Assembly: GCA_963576565.1 (NCBI GenBank)
Contig: OY755042.1
Coordinates: forward strand, 18,327,272 to 18,391,271
Reading direction: 5' to 3'
Origin: Aspidapion aeneum
Taxonomy: Eukaryota > Arthropoda > Insecta > Coleoptera > Brentidae
Length of the DNA: 64,000 bases
Position numbers and translations under genes: made by a program. Shown here one piece after another: positions 43,555-53,856 of this stretch. The notes below the pieces were generated by a model. The model did not search any database. It worked only from the letters and a program-made list of their open reading frames with translations, and was not told where the DNA came from. Position 1 is the first letter of the stretch; every line of letters starts with the position of its first letter.

Positions 43555-45182
43555 TGTAACGTGTCATTTTTACGTTTAAGACAACGTTACATATTTGTTT
43601 ATTTAGGTAAATAATCAAGGCTCTTTGATTCGTCTTTCTGTACACAAAGTAAGGGTATTTTATAGAGATAGGTTTGGAGGTTATATAGTGTCTAGGAAGT
43701 TACCTTAAAAGGAGGCATTCCATCGAATTACTGTGGACACTACGCACATCGCATTATCTGGACATCGTAATTGGAATTTAGGATCACAGGTTTCGGGAAA
43801 ATCACATAAAAATTTTGATTGTTTTGTTTTTATCTGTGGAATTTTGTGATTCTCTTGACGCTCATAAAGTTAAACAGCTGTTATGCTGGGGAATGGCGGC
43901 GTTGCCGCATCATAAATGGTTTCAGTAACAGGAAGGAAACATTTAGATGAACATTTCATTCCCTTACGTTTATTTCGAGGATATTGGGACAATCCGAACC
44001 TCATATCCTTCACGGATTAACTAGTTTTGATAGTACAAAAACATATTTGGGTCGACCAGGAACAACCGAGGCTCCGCCACTTTGATATCTTTATTAATTT
44101 GATAGGGAAAGGATAAAATAAATACGAGTTATGCACTTTTGTAAATGGGAGATAAACGAGGGATAAAAACCAAGACTAAAAGAATAAACGAAATCGTGTG
44201 AGTTAACATCTGAACACTCTTGTGCCGAGCTTCTTAGCAGTAGTTCAGTGTGTATTTTTGGGTTCAGGTTCAGAAACAACTTTATTACAGTAGAAATGTT
44301 TTACAAAAATGGCGTTAAACCATATGAATATTAGAGAAAACATTTATAAAGAGCGAAGGAAACTTTTGACGAAGACTGTAACTGGAGTGCAACTAAATTC
44401 TGCGCTCAGTATAGCGTTACTCATATGGGAGTTGGTTGAGTGTTCGAATATTCCTGGGTTTGCTGCATGCCCTGATCTCCAGTAATTGATTTTACAGTTG
44501 ATGGTTTCAATGCTGAGCTTCTTCTAGTCCGTCGGGTTATTCTTCTTCTACTTGATATGTTGGTGGGGGTCCGGTAGGCAAATGTTCGGTCAAATGTATG
44601 GAGGGTGTCTCGACGTCCTTGTTATAAAAATTTCAACCGTGGAAATAGATCCGACAACACCTCAAGGTGCATTTTACGTACTTCCTATCCCCTTGGTGGG
44701 TGCTGCCCCCTATATACCTGTATAGAACTATTGCTGTATCTCCTCATTGGTTACTTTGAAAACCCCGGGTTTTTTCTTCCAGTCTTGCCACTGAAGGTAG
44801 AGATTTATTTTTGGCGAAAAAGTTTTTTATAAATAGGTTTGCATCCTTTATTTGAATTTAACCGGGAAGATTAGGTTGGTACTATTGCGTTTTACCGTCC
44901 CCACTCCCCACCAAATTTACAAAACGGTTTCCGGCGACTTCATTATTCTGGTATTCTCGTCGAAGTGCTTTGTCTCTCTTTGCTAACGAATTTTGGCTGG
45001 GTCGGCAGCAGGCTCTGGGATCGCCATTGTTTTGGTTAGTGGCACTGCAAAAAACTGCAGGTTCAGTCCCAGAGACTGTACAAGTGAGTCCGTCGTGTCT
45101 AGGCGTAATCTGGAGTGACGCTCGCACCCTTTTGAGGGGAATTTTAGGTCGGCCTACGCCATTTTGTACGGAAAGAGCAGCG

Positions 45183-45188
45183 GTAAGT
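45183..45188 (+). promoter_or_regulatory. Candidate splice donor in the 5' LTR
   Basis: CAGCG/GTAAGT, with an additional donor-like CAA/GTGAGT at 45084. Matching sites exist in the 3' LTR about 13,481 bp downstream. Confidence 0.4.
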
Positions 45189-45384
45189 TCGATTTTATTT
45201 TTTCATTTTTTTTTATTATTTGAGGACTCTTCAAGATAATAATTGCCTCCCAAATTGTAATTATTTTTCGTGTGAAATGTATTTTTTTTGACAAAAGACG
45301 TGGGGAATTTTTGGCGTTTTTATATTTTTCTTTTAACCACGTGTTGGATAAAAACTATATATTGTTTTTCTCCTTTGTCTACAG

Positions 45385-45458
45385 CCCTGTTCATTCCATC
45401 GGCAGCGGTGCTGGACGCTGGTGGGAAGCCGGACGAGCCAGTTCTAACCCTGGGAAAG
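45385..45458 (+). other. Candidate 74 bp internal exon in the 5' LTR
   Basis: It is bounded by a strong acceptor (CTCCTTTGTCTACAG) and a donor (GGAAAG/GTACGT). It is GC-rich relative to its surroundings and open as LFIPSAAVLDAGGKPDEPV then LTLGK. A further acceptor (TCATTTTCCACAG) starts the next segment at 45557, which continues GFTLGQEPTF to a TGA. Upstream, the donor at 45183 is in phase with a frame reading SAYAILYGKSS. Whether this is translated or only part of a spliced leader cannot be told. Confidence 0.35.
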
Positions 45459-45736
45459 GTACGTAGGGTTATTTTAGTTCATCTGTTTAAATCTGCTGTA
45501 TTTTATTGAGTCGACATGGGGTTCACCAGGAAACTGAAACATTTCATTTTCCACAGGGTTTTACGCTCGGGCAAGAACCAACATTTTGACCACCATGTGC
45601 TGCCCTAGCGTGATGTGCTAAGCGGGCATTAGGGGAGGCGCGGGCAAACCAGGAGCAGCAGTAGCAGTGAGGAGGTGTCTGGACAACTCTAGGTTTACAA
45701 ACTAGAACACACATTTATACACAAAATAATCAAGGA

Positions 45737-45762
45737 CCAAGGTTCGGTTCGGTTCGGTTCGG
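45737..45762 (+). repeat. (GGTTC)n pentamer tract in the 5' LTR only
   Basis: Four to five copies of GGTTC replace a unique segment of about 45 bp present at the equivalent place in the 3' LTR (about 59222-59268). Confidence 0.85.
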
Positions 45763-46764
45763 TTCTAATATAATTTAGACGTAATCTTTTCATATATAAG
45801 TTTTCACAGTATAATTTCAACATTTCTTGTAAACGCAAGATAAGGTATGACGTCATAACCCTGGTTTTGCGGCATATTTACTACATTGACTTGTTTCCTT
45901 CATTTCATTTATTTAAGATAATTTTATTGTCAAATTTAAAGTGCCTTGCTATTTTGGCCCTGACTTGTTTGGTATTTTTCTCAAGTTTTACAATCTAATT
46001 ATACAAGATGAACTAAATATTTGTATTATTTGTACAACCCAATGACCAACTTTGCGGAGACAAAAGAGAGATGAGATTATATATTTTAGCGGTTTCTTTA
46101 CACTGTTTTACCTCATGGGGTGGATCTCGGACTGGGTTGCTGTCTGTCTCATTCTACCCAACGTAGAATGATGACAGCAGATATTTGGTCCAGATCTCCC
46201 CTATGATGAAACGATTGTGGAAGTGCATTTTTTTTTTCAATCATTTATGTAACCGAGTCTCACACTACTGACTCAGATGTAGGTACACTATGACCTGTTA
46301 AAGGAGTCCATCTACCTGTAAAGTATTTCTGTTTTGTCATCTGAATTCAATCTTTTAGAATTTTATTCTGTTTATTTTTTTTTGGTTATTCTTAATTACA
46401 CAAATACTCTGGAAGCCTCGGAAGTAAGTAGAATTTCATTGTTTGGCTGCAACGTTTGGGTTGAACTGTATTTTATTTAAGATCTTCTTTGTAAAACAAT
46501 GGTATTAAATAATGTGGCGCACTTAAAATTTTCTTATTTCTGAACCCCCCCTTCTCCACTGTATAAAAGTTACCGGGCATATCAATGTTTTACCTAGCTG
46601 GAAAATACAGTTCTGCTTCCAGATATTTGTTTAATTATTCAGTGGGTTTCAGTGTCACAAAATGGCGGCAACGTCTTTAAGCTGCCACAAATGTCATACA
46701 ACGCATTTTAATAGGCCACAAATTGGCGCCCAAAATTTTTTTAACTTTTATTAAGGCCACAAAT

Positions 46765-46782
46765 TGGCGCCCTACGTGTGTT
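46765..46782 (+). other. Gypsy primer-binding site, tRNA-Lys type
   Basis: TGGCGCCCTACGTGTG lies 3 nt after the LTR end and matches the complement of a typical insect tRNA-Lys 3' end at about 14 of 16 positions (from memory of that tRNA). A second TGGCGCCC preceded by GGCCACAAAT lies 41 bp upstream inside the LTR. Confidence 0.65.
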
Positions 46783-49700
46783 TTGGCTAGTTTTTTAACA
46801 TCTGATGTAATTTTTTTTGGTTTTTTTTTTAATTTGGAAAAGAAAAAGACAAAATTATTTTTAATTTTTTTTTGAGAAAATTTTTTTTGTGGTACAGCCA
46901 AAGCCAGGTCAAAGCTTTCAGTGGCTGTGGGTGGTTTTGACACTCAATCATTTTTTTTTCATGAAAAACAAGATCATTGGTTTTTGGAAATATTTTTTTA
47001 GTAATATTTGAACGTTGATTTGGAACTCGGTTTGTTGTTTTAGTAATCCTCTTAGTTTTTTTTATTAGCTTATCTTCACAGGTTTTTTCTGGGAAAATAA
47101 AAGATTCATTTTTATTTATTAAGGAAGAATAAGTAGATAAAAAACATGGAAGTTTTTATTCAGCAGCGTCCAAATCATGTTCTTAATTCATTAAAGTTTT
47201 TGTAGGAAAAACATGTTTTAGTTTTTAATTTTTTTTTTTTAAGAAAAATAAATACAACAATGTAAATTTACTTCAATTTTTATGTTGATTTATAGGTGGA
47301 TGGACCTCCAGACATAGTCTTTTTAGGTTGAAATATATGCCAGATGTAGTGTGTTTTTTTCTAACAATTTTTTTTGCAGGTTGCCTACTTCTAATATGTT
47401 ATTATTTCCTGCTTGTGATAAGATAGAAATTGTTTCACCGATTATTTTTTAGTGCAGTCAATTTATTTAGGTCAACAAGTTATTTTTTTTTGGTGATTTT
47501 AATTTTTGTGGGATATCACCACTTGGTATTTGGAATATTTTTACAGGGTTTCACACAAATTTTTCTTGGCTGAGTTGTTTTAAAGTAAATATAGCTTAAC
47601 AGCTGGTAGATTTGTTTAGTTGAAAGTATTAATTAGTAATGAAAGAAAAGGAAAATGAGTTTATTTTGCTTTGTCATTTTCTTTTCTTGTTTTTGGAGGT
47701 AACTGTTGATGACAATTAAGAACTTACGTCACTCAGTTACATCGGGTCAGAGGAGGGTACTACTACTAGTGTCGGCTCGGGAAGTTAGGAAACACAAGGC
47801 TAAAACCCTAGAGCGACATATTGGCTGAAGATCAATGCCAAAAGTCCAGTTGACATTTTTTTTTTTGGGGTATTTTTTTGGAGCAGTTTTTTTTAGGTCT
47901 TTGGTTGCCAGTTTAGTTGTCTAGTTGTGTTTTTGTGACTGGTCAATTTTTTTGGTAGAAAATACAGCGTTGGGCTTTGGAGTGCATTTTTTAAAAATGA
48001 CCTACGGGTATTTCTATCAATTAAAGTTTTCTGGTACACATTTATTTTTTTTCTGTATTTTTTTTTGCGTTCAGGTCATAGCTTGGTCATGGCCATTGGA
48101 GAGCAAACATTTATGTTTGAGCCTTGAGAAGTTTTGCCTGCTCCAGATTGAATACAGAGAAAATGAATTTGAAGCCCAACTAGATATAATACCACAAAAG
48201 AAATGTTTAACTGAGACAGATATAGATATGTTTTTTTGATTTTTTTTAGCTCATTTGTAGAGTTCATTTGTAAAGTTCAGTAATTTTTTTTAAGTAATGT
48301 CATTTTGAGTCAGTGAATGTAAGAGAGACTTTCAACTAAATATAAATGCTAGGCGGTGGTAATTGGTAAAAATATTTCCAAATTTTGCTTCTTTTTTTTA
48401 AATAATTTAATTTTTCGCAAAAGATTATTTCCTTTCTGTTAACATAACTTCTCGAATTCTTGTTTTGGTCAAAACGGTTTGTATAGTGGTCGTAGTTTTA
48501 AAGGGTGACCAGACAGGTTATATTTTTTTTAGGGGACCAAACGGGAACTTCTTGAGTTACAAAAGGTGAACTTTTTTTTGTCTTAGTTGATCAGGCAGGA
48601 ATAAATAAATCTTTTTACTTCCAAATCATAATTTTAAATAACAAGATTTATTGGTTAAGTGTTTGGGTCTTATAGTAAAAAACGTTTTGTTTTTGGAGGG
48701 TACTGGTATGATATGAAATTATTTTAATTTCATGCCAAATGTTGTTTGACGACAGATATGCTAGTCTTCAGTTTTTTGTTAGTTTGCAGTTCAGGACAGT
48801 GGCGTGTACTTAAAGGGGCCTTATATCTGCGCCCATTGTAAAGCAACTTCCAACATACTTGCTTAGCTTTTCACTTAATTTTCGTTTTGTTGCTTCTAAA
48901 ATTAAAGCGTTATGTTGGATAACGATGGATGGTGTTAGACTGAGAAAGTACCTAGGTATTTAGGGATGAAAACTTGGAAGTTGTGGACAATCGGGAAATA
49001 ATTTTTTTTATTTCATTTTTTTTTAATTTTAAAATAATTTCATACTGATGGCCTCAAATAATGAAGCAAATTTTTAAATTACAATACACTTTTGTGGAAT
49101 AAATGGGAAAGTGTTCAGGTTAGACATTAAATTTAAGATCATTGGTTTTTTTTAAAATGATTTCAACCTAAGAATAAAGTTAAAAACAATAGGTTTTCCT
49201 TTAGGCGACTAGACAATGATGAGGGCATATACTTTTTTTTGTTATGCATAATATGATAGTAGTACCTTTTGTATTGCAATAATTAGGGGTTTTCCTCCCG
49301 CGAGCTGGGTGGAAATGGAAGAAATGTTTGGTTCGGAGTGTAGAAATCGAGGAACGAGGACTTCCTGCTAATCTTTTTAGGATTTCGCAACTTCGGTTTT
49401 CGCTAAATTAAAATACATCCAAATTTGGCCTACAGGCTGAATCTCGCATTTTCCAGGACCTTGCAGATTCGCGGAGGAAGACAAATTTTGTGATCTATTT
49501 AATTATGACTGGAATTAAAATAGTAACATGCACATGAGGGAACTAGATATATTTAGGTTAAAGAGTAGTAAGAACACTGATCTGAACAATTTTCCATAAT
49601 AGTGTCCTATTTTCACAGGGCGCTTCAAAATATCTTCACCCTTTCTTTGAAATAAGATATTGTTTCGCCTGTGGGTGTTTGACCGTTTAAAAAATATATA

Positions 49701-52059
49701 GGGTGCAGATGGGATTGGAATGGAAATCACAAGTTTTTGGGTTTTATTGACATTATACTTAGGGAATAGGGGAAATGTCTAATAAAAAGTTTTTTGGTTT
49801 TAGGCCGAGTTTTGTTGAGATAACAAAAATTTAATTGGGGCCGGGAGTTTTATTATGCTCTTTTAAAATTAATGTAATAGTTTTGGTTCTTGATTTTGTT
49901 TTCTGGTTTTTACGCAGGATTATTCCCAACTGTTTCATTTCAAAATATTATTTGTTGGTGATAGGGTCTCATTAGCCCTTGGACATTTGGTAGTTTTGCT
50001 TTGACTGATAGTTGTGGAAAGGGCCCAACTTAATTTTAGATCTCGTGAACACCAGGAATAAGGATCTGAGAATGCATTAAGCAGTAATTTTTTTTTTGAG
50101 TAGATGTTGTGTGTAAAGACACTTGAGTAGGCAGATTTAGTTTTAAAACGTTCTTATAGGTGATCCTTGAAGTTGTTCTCATATTTGGTTTTTTGAAAGT
50201 GCACACAAGATAATTCTTTACGGAGTTGAGTGCAAAGGTTCTTCACATTATAGTGGTACAGTAAATAAGTACTAACGTTGCTTATTTCCTTAAGTAATAA
50301 TTTTAAACAAATACACTAACATCGGTTGTTTTTTTGTAACATAAATATTTTTTAACTTTTCCTAAACTGATTGTTGTTTTGCAATTACGATTTTTATACC
50401 TTACGATTCTTAAGTAAATTTAATTTTCAACATTTTTTTTTGTATAGTAAATTAATTTTTCTAGCTCATTCACTTTTCACATTCACACAGTTTTGGGAGA
50501 GGAAAGGAAATCTACAACTGTTTTTTTAAAGGAAAAGAACAAAAACTGTTGCATGACAACTCGAATAAGATTTTTCTGGTGTTGATTTTATAAAAAAATT
50601 TTCTTAAGGTTCACTAATAGGAGCTGCAACCCCACTTAAACATTTTTAATTTTTTTTTGAAAATATTTTTTAAATATTTTTTTTAAATTTTTTTTTTAAG
50701 AAAGGAAACTTGATTTTCTTGTTGCAAATTTTTTTTTGGTGCATAGTAAGTACCTTGTCCCTACAATGATTTTACCAGTTTATTTAAATATTTTTTTTTG
50801 TGAATTAAATATAATTTTATTTCGAACCCTCACGTTTTAACAACCTATCATCATTTGTTTTAATTTTTTTTCTCCCTACTCCAAGCCAGGGTAGAGTAAT
50901 ATTTTGAAAATTTTAGTGAGCCACTAATTAATTGTTTTTGATTATTGGGCTACTGTGGTCGACACCAAAAATGTTTAAATTTTTTTTTTGGGCACCTTTC
51001 GGTACGATCCTAAGGTCTTCTTGACCATGGTTTGCATCAATTTAGTTAAAATTTTGGGAATTTCATTTTAACGATTATTAGAGAGTTGCAGTCCTACCAA
51101 GACGTTATTTGTGTAAATTTTTTTATTACCATCGGTAATTTTTTTAAAAATTTTCTTTAATTTTTTTTTAATTACACACAACATCCTTACCAGTCTAATT
51201 CAACGCAATTTCAGCGAGCGGATTTTTTTTTTAATTGAGCATAATTTAAGATTTCTATAACATGAACATCTGTTCCGATGTTTATTGCGTTCACTTATAT
51301 ATTAAGGGATGATGTGACCTTAAGCAATGCATGTTTCGGGTAAACTCAGAGTAGGTAAGCAGGTTAAAGTGGGTTTTGATTTATTCTTTTTAGAAAAATC
51401 ATTGTATACGGCGATTTGGGTTTTTTTGAGGAGTTTATTAGTGGAGCCGTTCTGCAATAGCAGGAGTATACCCTAGCGTTAACTGTGTACAACAGCTTGG
51501 GATTTTTGTTATAGGTAGTCTGTTGTACGTTCCATTTAGGGATAAATTTACCTATTCGGTTGCTGAGGTAAACAAACATCACTTAACTTTAATTTTAATC
51601 CAGTTCAGCTAGGATAAGCGCAATTTTTTTTTTGTGTTTTACTCACGCAGGAGTGAAACATAAGACCTAAACACTGCCAAAACTCTTGTCTCTCTTTTAT
51701 TTTTTTTAAACTTTTTTTTTATGGCTACTTGTTAATTCTAATTTAGGATTTAAGTAGTTATTTCTCTCTGCAAGGTTGGACGTCATAGTTGGTTGTACAA
51801 ATACTTAACATAAATTATGATTACATTTTTAAATGCAAATAAATTTTATTTTGTTACTGCTCCGGTGTTTTTCGGTTTTGTTCGCGTCTGCCCGTATTTA
51901 AGTTTTATATTTTCTACAGTTGTGAGAAAATTTATAGTGATTTTCACTAGTGAATTGAAAGTGAACTTTGTGTTTGTTATTGCGTGGTTTAGTTTTTATA
52001 ATTGGGAGGTATAATTAACAGTTTTAATTAAAGTTTAAAGTTTGAAGATAAAAGGCACT
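46783..52059 (+). other. Gypsy 5' leader, 5.3 kb, T-rich, possible intron
   Basis: There is no long ORF over 5.3 kb. The plus strand is strongly T-rich with many runs of seven to ten T, unlike gag and pol. A good acceptor (TATATTTTCTACAG, AG at 51918-51919) and a weaker one (TTTCTCTCTGCAAG near 51774) lie shortly before the gag ATG. Together with the LTR donors these suggest that the leader may be removed by splicing. The small ORFs (47925-48239 and others) show no domain. Confidence 0.55.
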
Positions 52060-53856
52060 ATGGCTATTTCTTTGAGTCGGTTGTCTGACGTAAGGTACTT
52101 AGTCAAGGACGAATTAATCTATGAGTTAACATGGAGAGGCATAGCTATTGGATCGGTGGAAGAGATGAAACAACAGCTTATGTTGATCAAACAAAGAGAA
52201 AAGACTGATGCAAGTATGAGATACCCTCCGTATCCCTTTAAATTTGGCCAAGATGCTTTTAGCTGCATGAAGAAGCTTGATAGTCTGGTACCGCTGGTAG
52301 AGAAGTTCTCTGGTACGAGTAAAGGGGGAGAGTTTAGAAAAATCGCTGTGAGGTTGGAACACGTGTTGGCCAGGATAAATAACATGAATCCGTCTAACTT
52401 TGAAGAAAGTCAAACCAAAGGCATACTGGTTGCGGAAACCTTGAGTTTGATTGGGAGGTTGCAGAGCCAAGCAACAGATTTATTAAGAGTTGGCGTGACC
52501 TCAGATGATGATGAAGCATCTGAAACTCAATCAACGAGTCGAAGCTCAGACCACTCAACAAATGCTGGCAACACACCTAACCAGTCTCATTTCCCGCAAC
52601 CACAGCTCTCGAGCACACAAAGAACAGCTCAACAGCCCACAAACCAACCGTCGGTCATTGCTCCATTGCAAATGCAAGTGCTAACGAACCCAACTCAAAC
52701 ATCAGTACAAGCACCACTCCCTATGCCGATTGAGAATTACGGTACAACAGCTTTTCAGTATCAACAACCGTCTACCGTTCCTTTGAGTTTAGCAGCCCTC
52801 CAAAGTAGCATAGCACCAATTGCTCAGTCACGACCATTTTCATGTTCGTCGCCAGTACCAATGTCAAGTGATCCTGGTACTTCATATCATGTTGCACCTG
52901 TACCTCCGCATAAGTGGAACATAAAGTTTACAGGCGAGAGGGGTACGATCTCCGTCACCGCATTTTTTGAGAGAGTGGACGAGTTAAGTCAGGCGAGAGG
53001 AGTCAGCAAAAAGGTCTTACTGAATTCGGGCATTGATCTTTTTAAAAAGTCAGCTTATACCTTTTACAAAGATGTTCGAAGAGAAGTCCATACGTGGGAA
53101 CAGCTGGAACAGAGGTTCATGGCAGAATATCTTCCTTCTTCATATGGCGAGAAGCTATTGAAGGAGATTCAAAAACGTAAACAAGGCCCTGGAGAGTCTA
53201 TAGGGACCTATATTGCTGTCATGAACACATATTTCCAAAGACTTGGCTGTCCTGTTTCCGAAGAGGCGAAATTAGCTATCGTCTTCAGAAATATCGCGGA
53301 CATCTATAAAAATGGGTTAATTGCTACTGAGGTCAATAGCCTATCACATTTAAAGGATCTGTGTCGTAGAATAGACCAGAGATATGGTTTAGAGGAGGAA
53401 AATTTTACACCTAGAAAAAACCAATCTATTGAACCTGACTTGGCCTACGTTGACGTAGAGAGCGACAGTGACGATTTTTCAACAGGGGTTGATGCAATTC
53501 AAATATCAGGTGCTGGGACATCGAACCAACAGAATTTAAATCATCCTGCTAATAGATTCGACAGAAATAGGCAGCAGCCAGCAAGCAGTTTCGCTGCTAG
53601 AGCTGATAGAGATAGACAACAACCAGCTAGTGGTCAGTCTAGTGTAAATGACAGAGATGAACAACCACCACAAGGTGTTAGACCTGGTAGGGCGAACAGG
53701 GACATTGTTTGTTACAGATGCAACCAAACAGGGCATATGGCAATCGGGTGCGCATTACCTAGAGGTAAGCAATGTTATTCGTGTGGTCAGGCAGGGGTTA
53801 CAGTAAGAGAATGTCGTAATTGTAATCGTCAGGGAAACGGACCCAGGCGCTCGTAG
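52060..53856 (+). CDS. Ty3/Gypsy Gag
   Basis: The first ATG of the frame is 52060 (CACTATGG), giving 598 codons; the frame is open slightly upstream but without an ATG. The N-terminus (LVKDELIYELTWRGIAIGSV) looks like a short helical SAP-like motif. A Pro/Gln/Ser/Thr-rich linker follows (about 160-280), then a retrotransposon Gag core (WNIKFTGERGTISVTAFFER, WEQLEQRFMAEYLP, GESIGTYIAVMNTYFQRLG). The C-terminal nucleocapsid has one normal zinc knuckle (CYRCNQTGHMAIGC) and a second, CYSCGQAGVTVREC, in which the expected His is Val. The frame ends at TAG 53854-53856 and overlaps pol, which lies in the -1 frame. Confidence 0.9.
   Translation: MAISLSRLSDVRYLVKDELIYELTWRGIAIGSVEEMKQQLMLIKQREKTDASMRYPPYPFKFGQDAFSCMKKLDSLVPLVEKFSGTSKGGEFRKIAVRLEHVLARINNMNPSNFEESQTKGILVAETLSLIGRLQSQATDLLRVGVTSDDDEASETQSTSRSSDHSTNAGNTPNQSHFPQPQLSSTQRTAQQPTNQPSVIAPLQMQVLTNPTQTSVQAPLPMPIENYGTTAFQYQQPSTVPLSLAALQSSIAPIAQSRPFSCSSPVPMSSDPGTSYHVAPVPPHKWNIKFTGERGTISVTAFFERVDELSQARGVSKKVLLNSGIDLFKKSAYTFYKDVRREVHTWEQLEQRFMAEYLPSSYGEKLLKEIQKRKQGPGESIGTYIAVMNTYFQRLGCPVSEEAKLAIVFRNIADIYKNGLIATEVNSLSHLKDLCRRIDQRYGLEEENFTPRKNQSIEPDLAYVDVESDSDDFSTGVDAIQISGAGTSNQQNLNHPANRFDRNRQQPASSFAARADRDRQQPASGQSSVNDRDEQPPQGVRPGRANRDIVCYRCNQTGHMAIGCALPRGKQCYSCGQAGVTVRECRNCNRQGNGPRRS

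Larger units (their letters stand above)
43555..46761 (+). repeat. Ty3/Gypsy 5' LTR, 3.2 kb
   Basis: It begins TGTAACGTGTCATTTTTACG and ends AAGGCCACA. It is about 3207 bp, far longer than the few hundred bases usual for Gypsy LTRs. It differs from the 3' LTR by about 13 substitutions (roughly 0.4%) and one replaced segment at 45737-45762, where this copy has GGTTC repeats. It contains a GC-richer block (44970-45600) with consensus splice sites. ORFs on both strands are conserved between LTRs simply because the LTRs are near-identical. Confidence 0.95.

Noticed and set aside
44882..45127. Minus-strand ORF in the Gypsy LTR, repeated at 58363-58608
   Set aside because: Conserved only because the LTRs are near-identical; no domain, and the plus strand with its splice sites explains the GC-richer block better.
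45737..45762. GGTTC tract considered as telomeric repeat
   Set aside because: The usual insect telomere unit is TTAGG; this short tract lies inside an LTR.
52119..52470. Several minus-strand ORFs opposite gag and pol
   Set aside because: Shadows of the coding frames on the plus strand.
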